DNA of 64,000 bases from Geobacter sp. FeAm09 (GTDB lineage: Bacteria; Desulfobacterota; Desulfuromonadia; Geobacterales; Pseudopelobacteraceae). Positions within the stretch are counted from its first letter, which is position 1. Each line of letters begins with the position of its first letter. Where the stretch lies: positions 2,242,501 to 2,306,500 of the forward strand of contig NZ_CP042466.1 in NCBI RefSeq assembly GCF_008330225.1, written 5' to 3'. The translations under genes and the position numbers were made by a program. Below are positions 55,801 to 62,792 of the stretch, one piece after another. Under the pieces are notes generated by a model, which saw only the letters and a list, made by a program, of their open reading frames with translations, was not told where the DNA came from and did no database searches.

Positions 55801-57519
55801 GTCCTCTCCGGCGAACTGACGCTGCTGGGGGTCGCGGCCGATGACAAGGTCGGCTACCTGTTCAACACCTCCAACAGGCTCGCCCCGCAGATCAGCATCA
55901 CCGCAGCCGCGTTCTCCGCCCCGGGCGCCCCTGGCGGGGTCACCGCCACGGCGGGCAACGCCCAGGCGAGTGTAGCCTTCACCGCGCCCGCATCCAACGG
56001 CGGCAGCGCCATCACCGGCTATACCGTTATCTCAAACCCGGCGGGCGGAGTGGACATCGACGCCGGCACCACCGCCACCACCCATACCGTCACCGGCCTG
56101 AACAACGGCACGGCCTATACCTTCACCGTCACCGCCACCAATGCCAAGGGTACGAGCATCGCTTCAGCCGCATCGAACAGCGTTGTCCCCGCCGTGGCGG
56201 CCGTCCTCACGCCGAGCATCGGGGCACCTTCCGTCACCATCGCAAAATCGGGCACGACCGTGACCTACAGCGTAAGTTACAACAACGCGGACGCCATCAC
56301 CCTGACCGCCGACAACGTCACCCTCAACAAGACCGACTCCGCCACCGGCACGGTGACGGTCAGCGGCAGCGGCACCGTCAGCCGCACGGTCACTATTTCC
56401 AATATCCTTGGGGACGGCACCCTCGGCATCACCATCAAAGAAAAAACCGCCACTGCCGGCGGAAGCGCCACCACCGCCACCCAATCAGCGCCGAGCGCGA
56501 CCTTCACGGTGGACAATACCGCTCCGGAGCTGACGGTTTCCGCCCTTGCCGACGGCACGGTCACCAGCAGCAACACCCTCACCGTCATGGGCACCGTTAG
56601 CGATGCCAACAACGTTCAGAGCCTGACCGTGAACGGGACCGTCGTTACCGTGACCAACGGGGCTTTCAACACGGCCGTTGCCCTTATTCCCGGCACCAAT
56701 ACCATTCTGGTCGCCGCGACCGACCCGGTTGGAAACCAGGCGACCAACAGCCGGGCCATCATCTACGACTACACGGCGCCGACCATCACCTTTGCCGACC
56801 CGACTCCCGCCGATGGCAGCCAGACCAACCAGCAGATGGTCACCATCACCGGCACGCTCAGCGAGGCCGGCACCGTGGATGTCAAGGTGGGAACCGGGGA
56901 CTTCCAGGCCGCAAGCATGAGTAACAGCGGCACCACCTTCACCTACCAGGCCGTGCTGGCATCCGGCCAGAACACGATCACCGTCAGGGCCACGGACCTG
57001 GTGAACGACGGCACCAAAAACAGTGCCACCGTTTCCCGCACGATCACTTCCGACACGGTCGCCCCGACGCTGGCCATCACCGACCCGTCCGGCGACACAA
57101 CCACCACCTTGAGCGTCTACCAACTGAGCGGCACCGTTTCCGACCAGTATACGGGCATCACTTCCGTCGGCCTCACGGTTGACGGGGTGGCGGTAACGCC
57201 GTCGCCAGCGGTAACCAACGGCGTATTCCAGCAGACCTTGACGTTCACCACCGGCAAGACCTACGCCATCGTCGTCACGGCAACCGATGCCGCCGGCAAC
57301 ACCACGACGATCCAGCGCAACATCGTCTTCAGGCCGCTCACCGTAGCCGATCCCCTGCGTGCCTTGCAGATCGCCGTGGGGCTTGTCGCCCAGACATCGG
57401 CCGACAGCGTCCTGGACGTGGGGCCGCTGGTCAACGGCAAGCCCCATGCCGACGGCATCATCGACGTGAGCGATGCCATTGCGCTGCTCCGCCGAGCCGT
57501 CGGGCTTGTGATCTGGTAG
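49855..57519 (+). CDS. Giant secreted repeat protein with Fn3 domains and C-terminal dockerin-like module
   Basis: A 2554-residue protein with a long signal region (LPVAAVALFFAPTAWA). Residues 50-1180 are autotransporter-type repeats (VDGSGSKW, LTITNGA), organised in large blocks each closing with a DASHG segment. Six fibronectin type III domains follow (GAPTGVTAVAGNGQ pattern; about 1315-1775 and 2020-2115), separated by a unique domain (about 1780-2020). Then come Ig-like domains (about 2115-2495). The last 55 residues, ending LVNGKPHADGIIDVSDAIAL and LRRAVGLVIW, form a dockerin-like calcium loop and helix. There is no barrel, so it is not an autotransporter. AGGGGGA precedes the start. It probably docks on the next gene's cohesin. 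Confidence 0.88.
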   Translation: MPQKMSRRLRSWKNNLMIRFWRRLWRCIPAAMLPVAAVALFFAPTAWAGVTSSGDISPATDPSTWTSSTAAYIGYNTGDGSLGIDGGSTVTDSTARLGYAAGKTGTATVDGSGSKWTNSSGLTLGYYGTGTLTITNGASVTGGSSGFSLGLYAGSNGSVTVNGTGSTWSSSGPLNVGYSGAGTGTVAVTNGATAGSGYGTIANGTVTVDGTGSTWSTTTMNGSYGLFVGSSGTGTLNITNGSAVSVVGATTVGSLGKINFGTAGGALTTGMLYASPSLITGTGTINTSGMVSDLDLTLDASHGTTQTVTKNNIAYNLTLAATNPLGFGYLGSGTLSITGGATATSKVGYLGYLAGSTGAATVSGSGSKWTDNAELYIGYSGAGSLAIANGGTVTNTSYGYIGNNAGSTGSVTVDGAGSTWNNSNTQLYVGSFGSGTLAITNAGVVSNLGAYLGYNAGSSGTVTVDGPGSQWNTTGDLTLAYLGTGKLSILNGSKATVTGKTTLGTSGSLDFGPNGGTLTTGMLYATPAQISGSGTITTNGIISDVNLVFDASHGVSQSFAQNGIVYNLNQSAANPLGVGYLGTGSLNISGGVTVTSSSGYIGGNNASGTGTATVSGANSKWINSGLLNIGTAGTGALSILNGGYVSDTVGTVGYKGTVTVDGSATLDGTTTPSTWLNSTSLTLGNYLGGGRLNISNGGLVSVTGATTVLSGSAINFTGGTLTTGSLFASPPAQMSGSGTINASGLVVDADLVFDASHGATQTLALNGVTTNLTQSSARELGVGYFGTGTLNISGGAGIASSTGYLGYNAGSNGTATVDGANSRWTNTTLNAGNSGTGTLSITNGGYVKSTTAGIVGVSAGSTGIVTVDGSATADGTTTPSTWENSAALTVGSAGNGKLNITNGGYVKNTTAVISNSSGSAGAVVVDGAGSKWENSSTLAVGSSSATGTFNGSLRVGNGGYVSNTNATINNSAVAAVDGAATVAGVTTPSQWLTTGTLAVGGLYGAGTINVTNGGYVKNTGAATIGYNNNNDKNIVSVAGTGSKWDNSSTLALGSIQNSNKTVNGIGRLNIGNGGTVTTTGVTINSTSTLTTDAGGTLTVGSGGITNYGVIRMVAGAATTNGVFTPISAGTWANTITYTTVTPNVTFTGTVQALGGVYDATAHTVTVAPAATTTAGTASTFDLASTQRVLVTDAGTGQAVGAAFQATTSSTSLTFNATAIGGTELTSLQGTTSTPVLGGWDFTTAGYTSGDPVYLSFSVSSGQDQSGLMVWKYNSGTATWSKYAAGDLVHDGAYAGFTVTDLGTYAITSGSVAAPGAPTGVTAVAGNGQAAVTFTPPANNGGSAITGYTVTSSPAGGVDSNAGSPATTHIVTGLTNGTSYFFTVTATNGLLTSVASTSSSSSVTPTASLTVPGAPTGVSAVAGSGQAVVTFTAPTDTGGSAITGYTVTSSPAGGVDSNAGSTAKYHTITGLTNGVTYTFTVTATNALGTGAGATSNSVTPTMPLFAPSAPTGVTATPGASQVTVSFNAPVSDGNSAITGYTVVSSPGSITATGTASPITVTGLTNGTAYTFTVTATNAIGTSASATSGSVTPSSGPGAPTGVSAVAGNGQATVSFTAPADNGGSAVIAYTAVSTPGSITASGTASPITVSGLTNGTAYTFTVTATNAVGSGIASGSSNSVTPYTVPGAPTGVTAVPGYTQAVVSFTAPSSNGGSAITGYTVVSNPTGGVDSNAGSTSLSHTITGLTNGTAYTFTVTATNAAGSGAASDPSSSVTPAIPSTPTTVTLFSDYQTYVVSGSDAPSNTTGATYADTSFYSKGAMMISAPAATTYYPNPRTMNSLFSFNTAVDKKGKGGTYAPANGSTDVIGADIKSAFNSTYGTGNWYISSVSIALASNYTEEGIQPNNPDFNKVASGLFTFKLLGGNPEISTTTWNTLQTYLALPTTTATTIGTFQWNATATGTNNTSAEPQTTYSLTVNDSLTTAVLSGELTLLGVAADDKVGYLFNTSNRLAPQISITAAAFSAPGAPGGVTATAGNAQASVAFTAPASNGGSAITGYTVISNPAGGVDIDAGTTATTHTVTGLNNGTAYTFTVTATNAKGTSIASAASNSVVPAVAAVLTPSIGAPSVTIAKSGTTVTYSVSYNNADAITLTADNVTLNKTDSATGTVTVSGSGTVSRTVTISNILGDGTLGITIKEKTATAGGSATTATQSAPSATFTVDNTAPELTVSALADGTVTSSNTLTVMGTVSDANNVQSLTVNGTVVTVTNGAFNTAVALIPGTNTILVAATDPVGNQATNSRAIIYDYTAPTITFADPTPADGSQTNQQMVTITGTLSEAGTVDVKVGTGDFQAASMSNSGTTFTYQAVLASGQNTITVRATDLVNDGTKNSATVSRTITSDTVAPTLAITDPSGDTTTTLSVYQLSGTVSDQYTGITSVGLTVDGVAVTPSPAVTNGVFQQTLTFTTGKTYAIVVTATDAAGNTTTIQRNIVFRPLTVADPLRALQIAVGLVAQTSADSVLDVGPLVNGKPHADGIIDVSDAIALLRRAVGLVIW

Positions 57520-57536
57520 CACGATCATCTTGAAAG

Positions 57537-57575
57537 CCCTTTGGGGGGTGAACCACGTGTTTACCCTCCAAAGGG
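57537..57575. promoter_or_regulatory. Long hairpin between the dockerin and cohesin genes
   Basis: CCCTTTGG (57537-57544) pairs with CCAAAGGG (57568-57575) and pairing continues inward to a CACGTG core with few mismatches. No T-run follows. It may stabilise one cistron's end or limit read-through so the two partners are made in unequal amounts. Confidence 0.6.
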
Positions 57576-57624
57576 AGAGGACATATACCGTATGAGACCC
57601 GGAGAAGTTCAAAGGAGAAACGAT

Positions 57625-58830
57625 ATGAAGCCCAGTTTTATCTTCCGCCTGATACTGATGATGTGCCTGCTCGCCCTGTTCGGCTGTGGCGGCGGCGGTG
57701 GCTCCACGTCGGCCACCACCGTGGCCGGTGTGGTTTCCAAGGGAATATTCACCAGCGGCCAGGTCAAAATCTACGCCTTGAACGCCGACGGCAGCAAGGG
57801 CACCCTGCTGCAGACCGTAAGCGTCGGTGCTGACGGCAGCTACACCGCCAGCCTCGGCTCCTATTCCGGCGCGATCCTTGCCGAGGCGAGCGGTGCATAC
57901 AAGGACGAGGCGACCGGCACGACCATGCAGGTAGCCGATACCGCCCCCCTGCGCACCGCACTGCAAAGCGCCTCGGGAACGATCACGCTCAACATTACCC
58001 CCCTGACGGAGATCGCGGTAACGAAGGCCACGGATGCCACAAGCAAAAAAATCACCGTAACGTCGATCTCCTCCTCCAACACCACGGTAGCCACGGCCTT
58101 CCATGTGGCTGACATTGTGACCACCACGCCGGTGGACGTAACCGGTGCCGCGTCGGCCACGGCCACGGAGGCGCAGAAGGAATATTCCTTGGTGCTGGCC
58201 GCCGTATCCCAGTTGATGCAGACCAGCAGCCAGGACCTGACAACGGTGGTCACGCAGTTGTCCAGCGGCATTACCGGCACGGGCAGCAGCGCCTCACTGG
58301 CCGCCACCACTGCCGCCAGCTTTCAGGCGGCCCTGCAAACGATCGCCGCGGATACGAGCAAGAACAAGACCGGCGTTACCGATGTGACCGCGACACCGCT
58401 TATCAACATCGGCGGCACCACGGCGACCGTCACCCTGAGCACTCTGGGCAGCGCCACGACGCTGAACGGCATTCAGGTGACCCTCGAGTTGCCTGCCGGC
58501 GTCACGGTCAAGGCCGCCAGTTCCGATGCCTCGACTGCCCTGTCGCCCCTGGCCGGACTGGTAGCGGCATCCGGTGTGGTTCCTTCCGGGGCGACCTTTT
58601 TGGCTCACTATGTATCCGCCACCTCGACGGCCGGCGCCCAACTGACCCTGGGGCTGATCAGTACGACAAGTTTTGCCACCGGAGAATTTGCGACGATCCA
58701 GTGCGATGTCGCGCCGGGCGTGACCATCGGCACGTCATCGTTTACCTCGTCCAGCTATTCGAATCTAAAGGTCGTCGATGCGGCCGGAGCGGTCGTTTCG
58801 GGGATTACCGTCAGCGCCGCTGTCAAGTAA
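57625..58830 (+). CDS. Lipoprotein with C-terminal cohesin-like domain
   Basis: A 401-residue protein. The start at 57625 has AAAGGAGAAA upstream and gives a lipoprotein signal with lipobox LALFGC followed by a Gly run. A carboxypeptidase-regulatory-like beta domain (about 35-110, GVVSKGIFTSGQVKIYALN) and a Thr/Ser-rich helical middle lead to a C-terminal domain (about 255-400). This has TLNGIQVTLELPAGVTVKAA and FATIQCDVAPGVTI, the strand pattern of cohesins. Cohesins bind dockerins; the preceding gene encodes one. I infer that this protein, lipid-anchored to the outer membrane, holds the giant protein at the surface. Confidence 0.82.
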   Translation: MKPSFIFRLILMMCLLALFGCGGGGGSTSATTVAGVVSKGIFTSGQVKIYALNADGSKGTLLQTVSVGADGSYTASLGSYSGAILAEASGAYKDEATGTTMQVADTAPLRTALQSASGTITLNITPLTEIAVTKATDATSKKITVTSISSSNTTVATAFHVADIVTTTPVDVTGAASATATEAQKEYSLVLAAVSQLMQTSSQDLTTVVTQLSSGITGTGSSASLAATTAASFQAALQTIAADTSKNKTGVTDVTATPLINIGGTTATVTLSTLGSATTLNGIQVTLELPAGVTVKAASSDASTALSPLAGLVAASGVVPSGATFLAHYVSATSTAGAQLTLGLISTTSFATGEFATIQCDVAPGVTIGTSSFTSSSYSNLKVVDAAGAVVSGITVSAAVK

Positions 58831-58845
58831 GGAAGGCCATCCGTA

Positions 58846-59592
58846 GTGAATGACATGAGAATGCTTATATCCATCGATGATACCGACGACATCGAAAGCC
58901 CGGGAACAGGCGAGGTCGCGGATATTCTGGCCGCAGGCATTGAAGCGCGCGGCTGGGGCCGGTGTGGCCCGGTAACGCGGCATCAGCTTTTGCTTGCCCC
59001 TGAAATCCCCTATACGTCGCACAACAGCTCCATGTGTTTTACGGCTGATGTCTGCGAAGACATGCTGAGCGAGATTGCCGGGTTCTGCGGTTCGGAACTT
59101 GAGGCGCAGAGCGTGCCGGGGTCGGATCCGGGGTTATGCATTGTTCTGCCGGAACGCCTTCCGTACCCGGACCGGTTGATCGAATTCGGCCGGAAGGCAA
59201 AAGAGAGCGTCATCTCAAAAAATGAAGCATACGAACTCTCCGCTTTTCTTGGTGTGCACCTGTCCGAGCATGGCGGCACCGGGCAGGGAGTGATCGGCGC
59301 CCTGGCCGGTGCCGGCCTGCGGCTTTCCGGAAACGACGGCCGGTTCAAGGGCAAGTTTCGCATACCTTCGCGGCAGGGAGTGGCTTCCGTCAAGGACATC
59401 CGCACATCCGGGATCGACCTCGTGCAGGCGCTCGACGGGGAGCAACTGCATGACGACGAGACAGTGCTGGTCGGCGACTGGGTCAAACCGGTGCTCATGG
59501 CGGGAAAAACGGTTCTGCTCGCCGTCCCCCAGATACATGGCGGCAATGTCTGCTGGAAGGCGTGTGAAAGAAAGGTATTCAAAGATTATTAA
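58846..59592 (+). CDS. Short TiaS-like (tRNA-Ile2 agmatinylcytidine synthetase-type) protein
   Basis: A 248-residue protein whose start LISIDDTDDIESPGTGEVAD and the later RHQLLLAPEIPYTSHNSS match the N-terminal kinase-like part of archaeal TiaS. Full TiaS is about 420 residues and adds an OB fold and a zinc ribbon that bind tRNA; both are absent here. Bacteria use TilS for this tRNA step, so a different role is likely. The DDTD acidic motif, presumed to bind Mg-ATP, is intact. GTG at 58846 is used with GGAAGG nine bases upstream; ATG 58855 is possible. It leads the presumed metal-complex uptake genes. Confidence 0.7.
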   Translation: MNDMRMLISIDDTDDIESPGTGEVADILAAGIEARGWGRCGPVTRHQLLLAPEIPYTSHNSSMCFTADVCEDMLSEIAGFCGSELEAQSVPGSDPGLCIVLPERLPYPDRLIEFGRKAKESVISKNEAYELSAFLGVHLSEHGGTGQGVIGALAGAGLRLSGNDGRFKGKFRIPSRQGVASVKDIRTSGIDLVQALDGEQLHDDETVLVGDWVKPVLMAGKTVLLAVPQIHGGNVCWKACERKVFKDY

Positions 59593-59595
59593 ACC

Positions 59596-59847
59596 ATGAA
59601 GCAGTTACTGGACCAAAACGGCACCATCGTGTTCCGCGGGAATCTGGAGTCCGACGACGACCTGGCGGCGGCAGCGCACATCGCCATGGCCTGCCCCTCC
59701 TACAGGACCGACGAGGATGACGAGGACTATCTGGAAAGGGCGACGAGCTGTTTCAACTGCCGGTATCGCCGCTGGTTATCGAGCGGTTTCCTGTGCATGA
59801 AAGGCTTCCCGACCGCACCATCCATCCAGCCCACGGAGCGGAACTGA
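59596..59847 (+). CDS. Small hypothetical protein with CxxC motif
   Basis: An 83-residue protein, three bases after the TiaS-like gene and sharing one base (TGATG) with the next. The first half is acidic (TDEDDEDYLE) and the second has SCFNCRYRRWLSSGFLCMKG, a CxxC with a third Cys 12 residues later, possibly a metal site. I recognise no family. Tight packing on both sides argues that it is real and works with its neighbours; it might supply the metal-binding knuckle missing from the shortened TiaS-like protein (speculative). Confidence 0.65.
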   Translation: MKQLLDQNGTIVFRGNLESDDDLAAAAHIAMACPSYRTDEDDEDYLERATSCFNCRYRRWLSSGFLCMKGFPTAPSIQPTERN

Positions 59848-61742
59848 TGGAAGCCTCGCGACAACTGCTGTGGAACATCGACGACCGGACCTTCATAAAC
59901 ATGGGGGGCATTCTCGTCCTTGCCTCGCTGCTGGTCGGGCTTGCAATGCGGCTTGTCTGCTGGTGCCGCGGCGGAGCGCTCCAAAATGCCGCCCGCAGCG
60001 GCAAGCCGCTATCTGCCACCATCCGCACGATCATGACCCTTAAGGGGATACACCTCGGCTCGTTCCCTCTCCTGATGCATCGGTGCATCCTCTACGGCTT
60101 CATGCTTCTTCTGGCCGGAACGCTTGCGGCCTCCCTTGAGCTGCATGGTGGCTTACGCTTCCTGCGCGGCACCACATACCTCCTTGTCAGCGTGACCCTG
60201 GACCTTGCCGGCGTGGCCTTCTTGGCCGGCATCCTGCTGGCCGCCTGCAAACGCTACATAATCAGGTCGGAGCGCCTCGAAAACCATGCCCTCGACGCCG
60301 CGATACTCGCCATGCTCGGACTGGGCGTGGTGAGCGGGTTTCTTGTGGAGGGGTTGCGGATAACGGCAACAGGCGACCCCTGGGCTCCGTGGTCTCCGGC
60401 AGGATACGCGGTTGCGGCGGGGCTGGGCACCACGATCTCGCCTGTGGAGGCCCGGGTTCTGCATAAAACGATCTGGTACCTGCACGCGGCGTTGTCGTTC
60501 CTGATGCTCGCCATGATCCCATGGACCAAGCTCAGCCACATGCTGGCGCTCCCCCTGAACATCCATTTTGCCCGTCCCCTGTCCCCCAGAAACACGCTGC
60601 TGGCGGTGCCGCAAACGCTCGTACGCGGGACGGCGGACCTGTCCGCCTCGCCGCTTGGGGCCTTGATCGAGATGGATGCCTGTACCCGGTGCGGCAGATG
60701 CAGAAAACAGTGCCCGATACATCTTGGCGGGATCCCCTTTTCTCCCGAGACGCTGCTGCAAGGCCTGGGCAGACTGTTCCATTCGGGAAGGTGGACAAAA
60801 CCCCTGATCGGCGGGGTGATCGATACGGATGCCCTCTGGTCGTGTACGGCCTGCCGTTCCTGCGAGGAGCGCTGTCCCATGGCCGGAGAGCATGTTGAAC
60901 GCTTCGTCGGGATACGGCGGAGCGAAATCGTGCATGACCGCATGCCGGCGCCCCTTGCCGAACGTTTCAAAAAACACGGCGCAATCCCCGTTGAGCCGCC
61001 ACAGCTGCCCTCCGCAGGCGACGCCCCCGGCACCGTCTACGTCTGGCCCGGCTGCCGGAGCGCCGGCAAGGAGACAGATGCGGTTCTCGATGCCCTGCTG
61101 GCGATCATGAACAAGGCAGGCGTCCCGTTCCGGGTGCTCGCCCCGCCGGCGTGCTGCTCCGGCATGGACCGTATCCTCGGCAACGACGCCCTGTTCCATA
61201 GGGCGGCCAGGGCCAATATCGAGTACCTGCAACCGATCAAAGGGGCGACAATCGTTACCCCGTGCCCCCATTGCTACAACACGCTCAAAAACGAGTACCC
61301 CGCCCTTGACGGATGCTTCACCCTGCTGCATCATTCGCAATTTCTCAAGCAACTGGGCGAAAAAGGGCCGCGAGTAACGGCAAAGGGGACCGGGATTACG
61401 GTAACGCTCCATGACCCCTGTTTTCTGGGACGGTACAATTCGGATTACGCGTCATCCCGGGAACTGCTCTGTTCCCTGCCCGGAGTGTCCCTGATCGAGA
61501 TGAAACATTCCCGCAAGAAAAGCTTCTGTTGCGGCTCGGGTGGAGGGAGCGTGGTGACGGCATCCGCCCTGGCAAATGCACGTCAGCGGGTGCGCCAGGC
61601 GGCAAGCACCGGGGCGGACCTGGTGGTCACAAGCTGCCCGTACTGCCGGGAGATCCTGCAACGGGCAGTGGCGGAGTCCGCCGCAGGGGATATCAGGGTC
61701 GCCGATATTGCAGAACTCTACCCCCAAGGAGAATACGTATGA
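59847..61742 (+). CDS. HdrE/HdrD-like fused membrane iron-sulfur oxidoreductase
   Basis: A 631-residue protein fusing a NarI/HdrE-like cytochrome-b-type membrane part (about 1-245, five or so helices with His residues suited to heme b) to an HdrD-like soluble part. The latter has two [4Fe-4S] ferredoxin motifs (CTRCGRCRKQCPI and CTACRSCEERCPM) and two CCG domains (WPGCRS, PPACCSG, PCPHC; then HDPCFLGRYN, FCCGSGGGS, SCPYC). Such proteins move electrons between quinone and cytoplasmic thiol or disulfide partners. It would give a reductase for an imported metal complex or couple to another dehydrogenase. The start at 59847 fits the TGATG overlap. Confidence 0.85.
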   Translation: MEASRQLLWNIDDRTFINMGGILVLASLLVGLAMRLVCWCRGGALQNAARSGKPLSATIRTIMTLKGIHLGSFPLLMHRCILYGFMLLLAGTLAASLELHGGLRFLRGTTYLLVSVTLDLAGVAFLAGILLAACKRYIIRSERLENHALDAAILAMLGLGVVSGFLVEGLRITATGDPWAPWSPAGYAVAAGLGTTISPVEARVLHKTIWYLHAALSFLMLAMIPWTKLSHMLALPLNIHFARPLSPRNTLLAVPQTLVRGTADLSASPLGALIEMDACTRCGRCRKQCPIHLGGIPFSPETLLQGLGRLFHSGRWTKPLIGGVIDTDALWSCTACRSCEERCPMAGEHVERFVGIRRSEIVHDRMPAPLAERFKKHGAIPVEPPQLPSAGDAPGTVYVWPGCRSAGKETDAVLDALLAIMNKAGVPFRVLAPPACCSGMDRILGNDALFHRAARANIEYLQPIKGATIVTPCPHCYNTLKNEYPALDGCFTLLHHSQFLKQLGEKGPRVTAKGTGITVTLHDPCFLGRYNSDYASSRELLCSLPGVSLIEMKHSRKKSFCCGSGGGSVVTASALANARQRVRQAASTGADLVVTSCPYCREILQRAVAESAAGDIRVADIAELYPQGEYV

Positions 61743-62764
61743 AAACGCTGTCGATTACAGCCCTGCTGTCGCTTCTTCTCATGACGATGTCATCGGCGGG
61801 AGCGGCCGACATCACCGATATGCACGGTCGCAAGGTCCAGGTGTCGGCCCGGGTGCAAAAGGTGCTGTGCGCTTCCCCGCCGGTCACGTACCTGTTGTAT
61901 ACCATAGACCCCGCGCTGGTGGCGGGGCTCAATCTTCCCGTGGACGATAAACTGCGCCGCTTCATTCGTCCGGAAACGGCGAACAAGCCCGTTGTCGGAG
62001 CCTTCGGCGGCGGACAGGGAAGAAACTTCAATTCCGAGGTCCTGCTGGCCGTCAAGCCGGATCTCATCGTTGCCTGGCCCCCCCGCTCGGCAGCCCCGAA
62101 GATCGAGCAGATGCTTGCCAAATTCAATATCCCCCTGGCCACCATTTCACTCGACACCATGGATGAGTATCCGACCGCTTACGAATTTCTTGGGGAAGCG
62201 CTTGGCCGCCAGGAAAGATGTAGAGTACTTGCGGAATATTTCCGGACGGAATTGAGGAAACTGAAGGCCTTTTCTGCCGGAATCCCCGCCAACAAGCGAG
62301 TCTCCGTCTATTTCGCCGAAGAAAGGGATGGACTGCTTACGGTGTCTGCCGATTCGGTGCACTCGGAGGCCGTCGCCCTGGCCGGGGGCAGGAACGTCCA
62401 TAAGGGTGCATCCCTAAATCGCCGCGGGAAAGACCGGGTTTCCCTGGAGCAGGTGCTTGCCTACGACCCCGAGGTGATCATCGCCCAGGACCCGACATTC
62501 TTTAACGCCGTCTACAAGGACTCCCGTTGGGCACGGATCAGGGCCGTCCGCAATCACCGGGTGTATCTGGCCCCCAACGCTCCGTTCAATTGGCTGGACC
62601 AGCCGCCGTCATTCCTGCGCTTGCTGGGGGCGAAATGGCTGGCTCACACGCTCTATCCGAGCAGCTTCAAGACGAATATTACCGCCGAGACCCGTCATTT
62701 CTTCAATCTTTTCTGGGGCAGCAGGCTGAGTGAACAAGATGTGCGCACCATGCTCGCGCTGTGA
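61739..62764 (+). CDS. Periplasmic binding protein, BtuF/FepB-like (metal-complex ABC type)
   Basis: A 341-residue exported protein (signal peptide MKTLSITALLSLLLMTMSSAGA). DITDMHGRKVQVSARVQKVL is the usual opening of class III binding proteins for siderophores, heme or corrinoids. LLAVKPDLIVAWPP and LEQVLAYDPEVIIAQDP are the paired lobe motifs. No ABC permease or ATPase is seen up to the window edge, though they could lie beyond. It overlaps the HdrD-like gene by ATGA and is followed 28 bases later by a TonB-dependent receptor. The ligand is unknown; Fe-, Co- or Mo-complexes are all possible. Confidence 0.88.
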   Translation: MKTLSITALLSLLLMTMSSAGAADITDMHGRKVQVSARVQKVLCASPPVTYLLYTIDPALVAGLNLPVDDKLRRFIRPETANKPVVGAFGGGQGRNFNSEVLLAVKPDLIVAWPPRSAAPKIEQMLAKFNIPLATISLDTMDEYPTAYEFLGEALGRQERCRVLAEYFRTELRKLKAFSAGIPANKRVSVYFAEERDGLLTVSADSVHSEAVALAGGRNVHKGASLNRRGKDRVSLEQVLAYDPEVIIAQDPTFFNAVYKDSRWARIRAVRNHRVYLAPNAPFNWLDQPPSFLRLLGAKWLAHTLYPSSFKTNITAETRHFFNLFWGSRLSEQDVRTMLAL

Positions 62765-62792
62765 AGAACCATTCCCGAACGGAGCCATCAAA

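Noticed and set aside
49855-57519. Classical autotransporter
   Set aside because: The passenger-type repeats are present but there is no C-terminal beta-barrel; the protein ends in a dockerin-like module.
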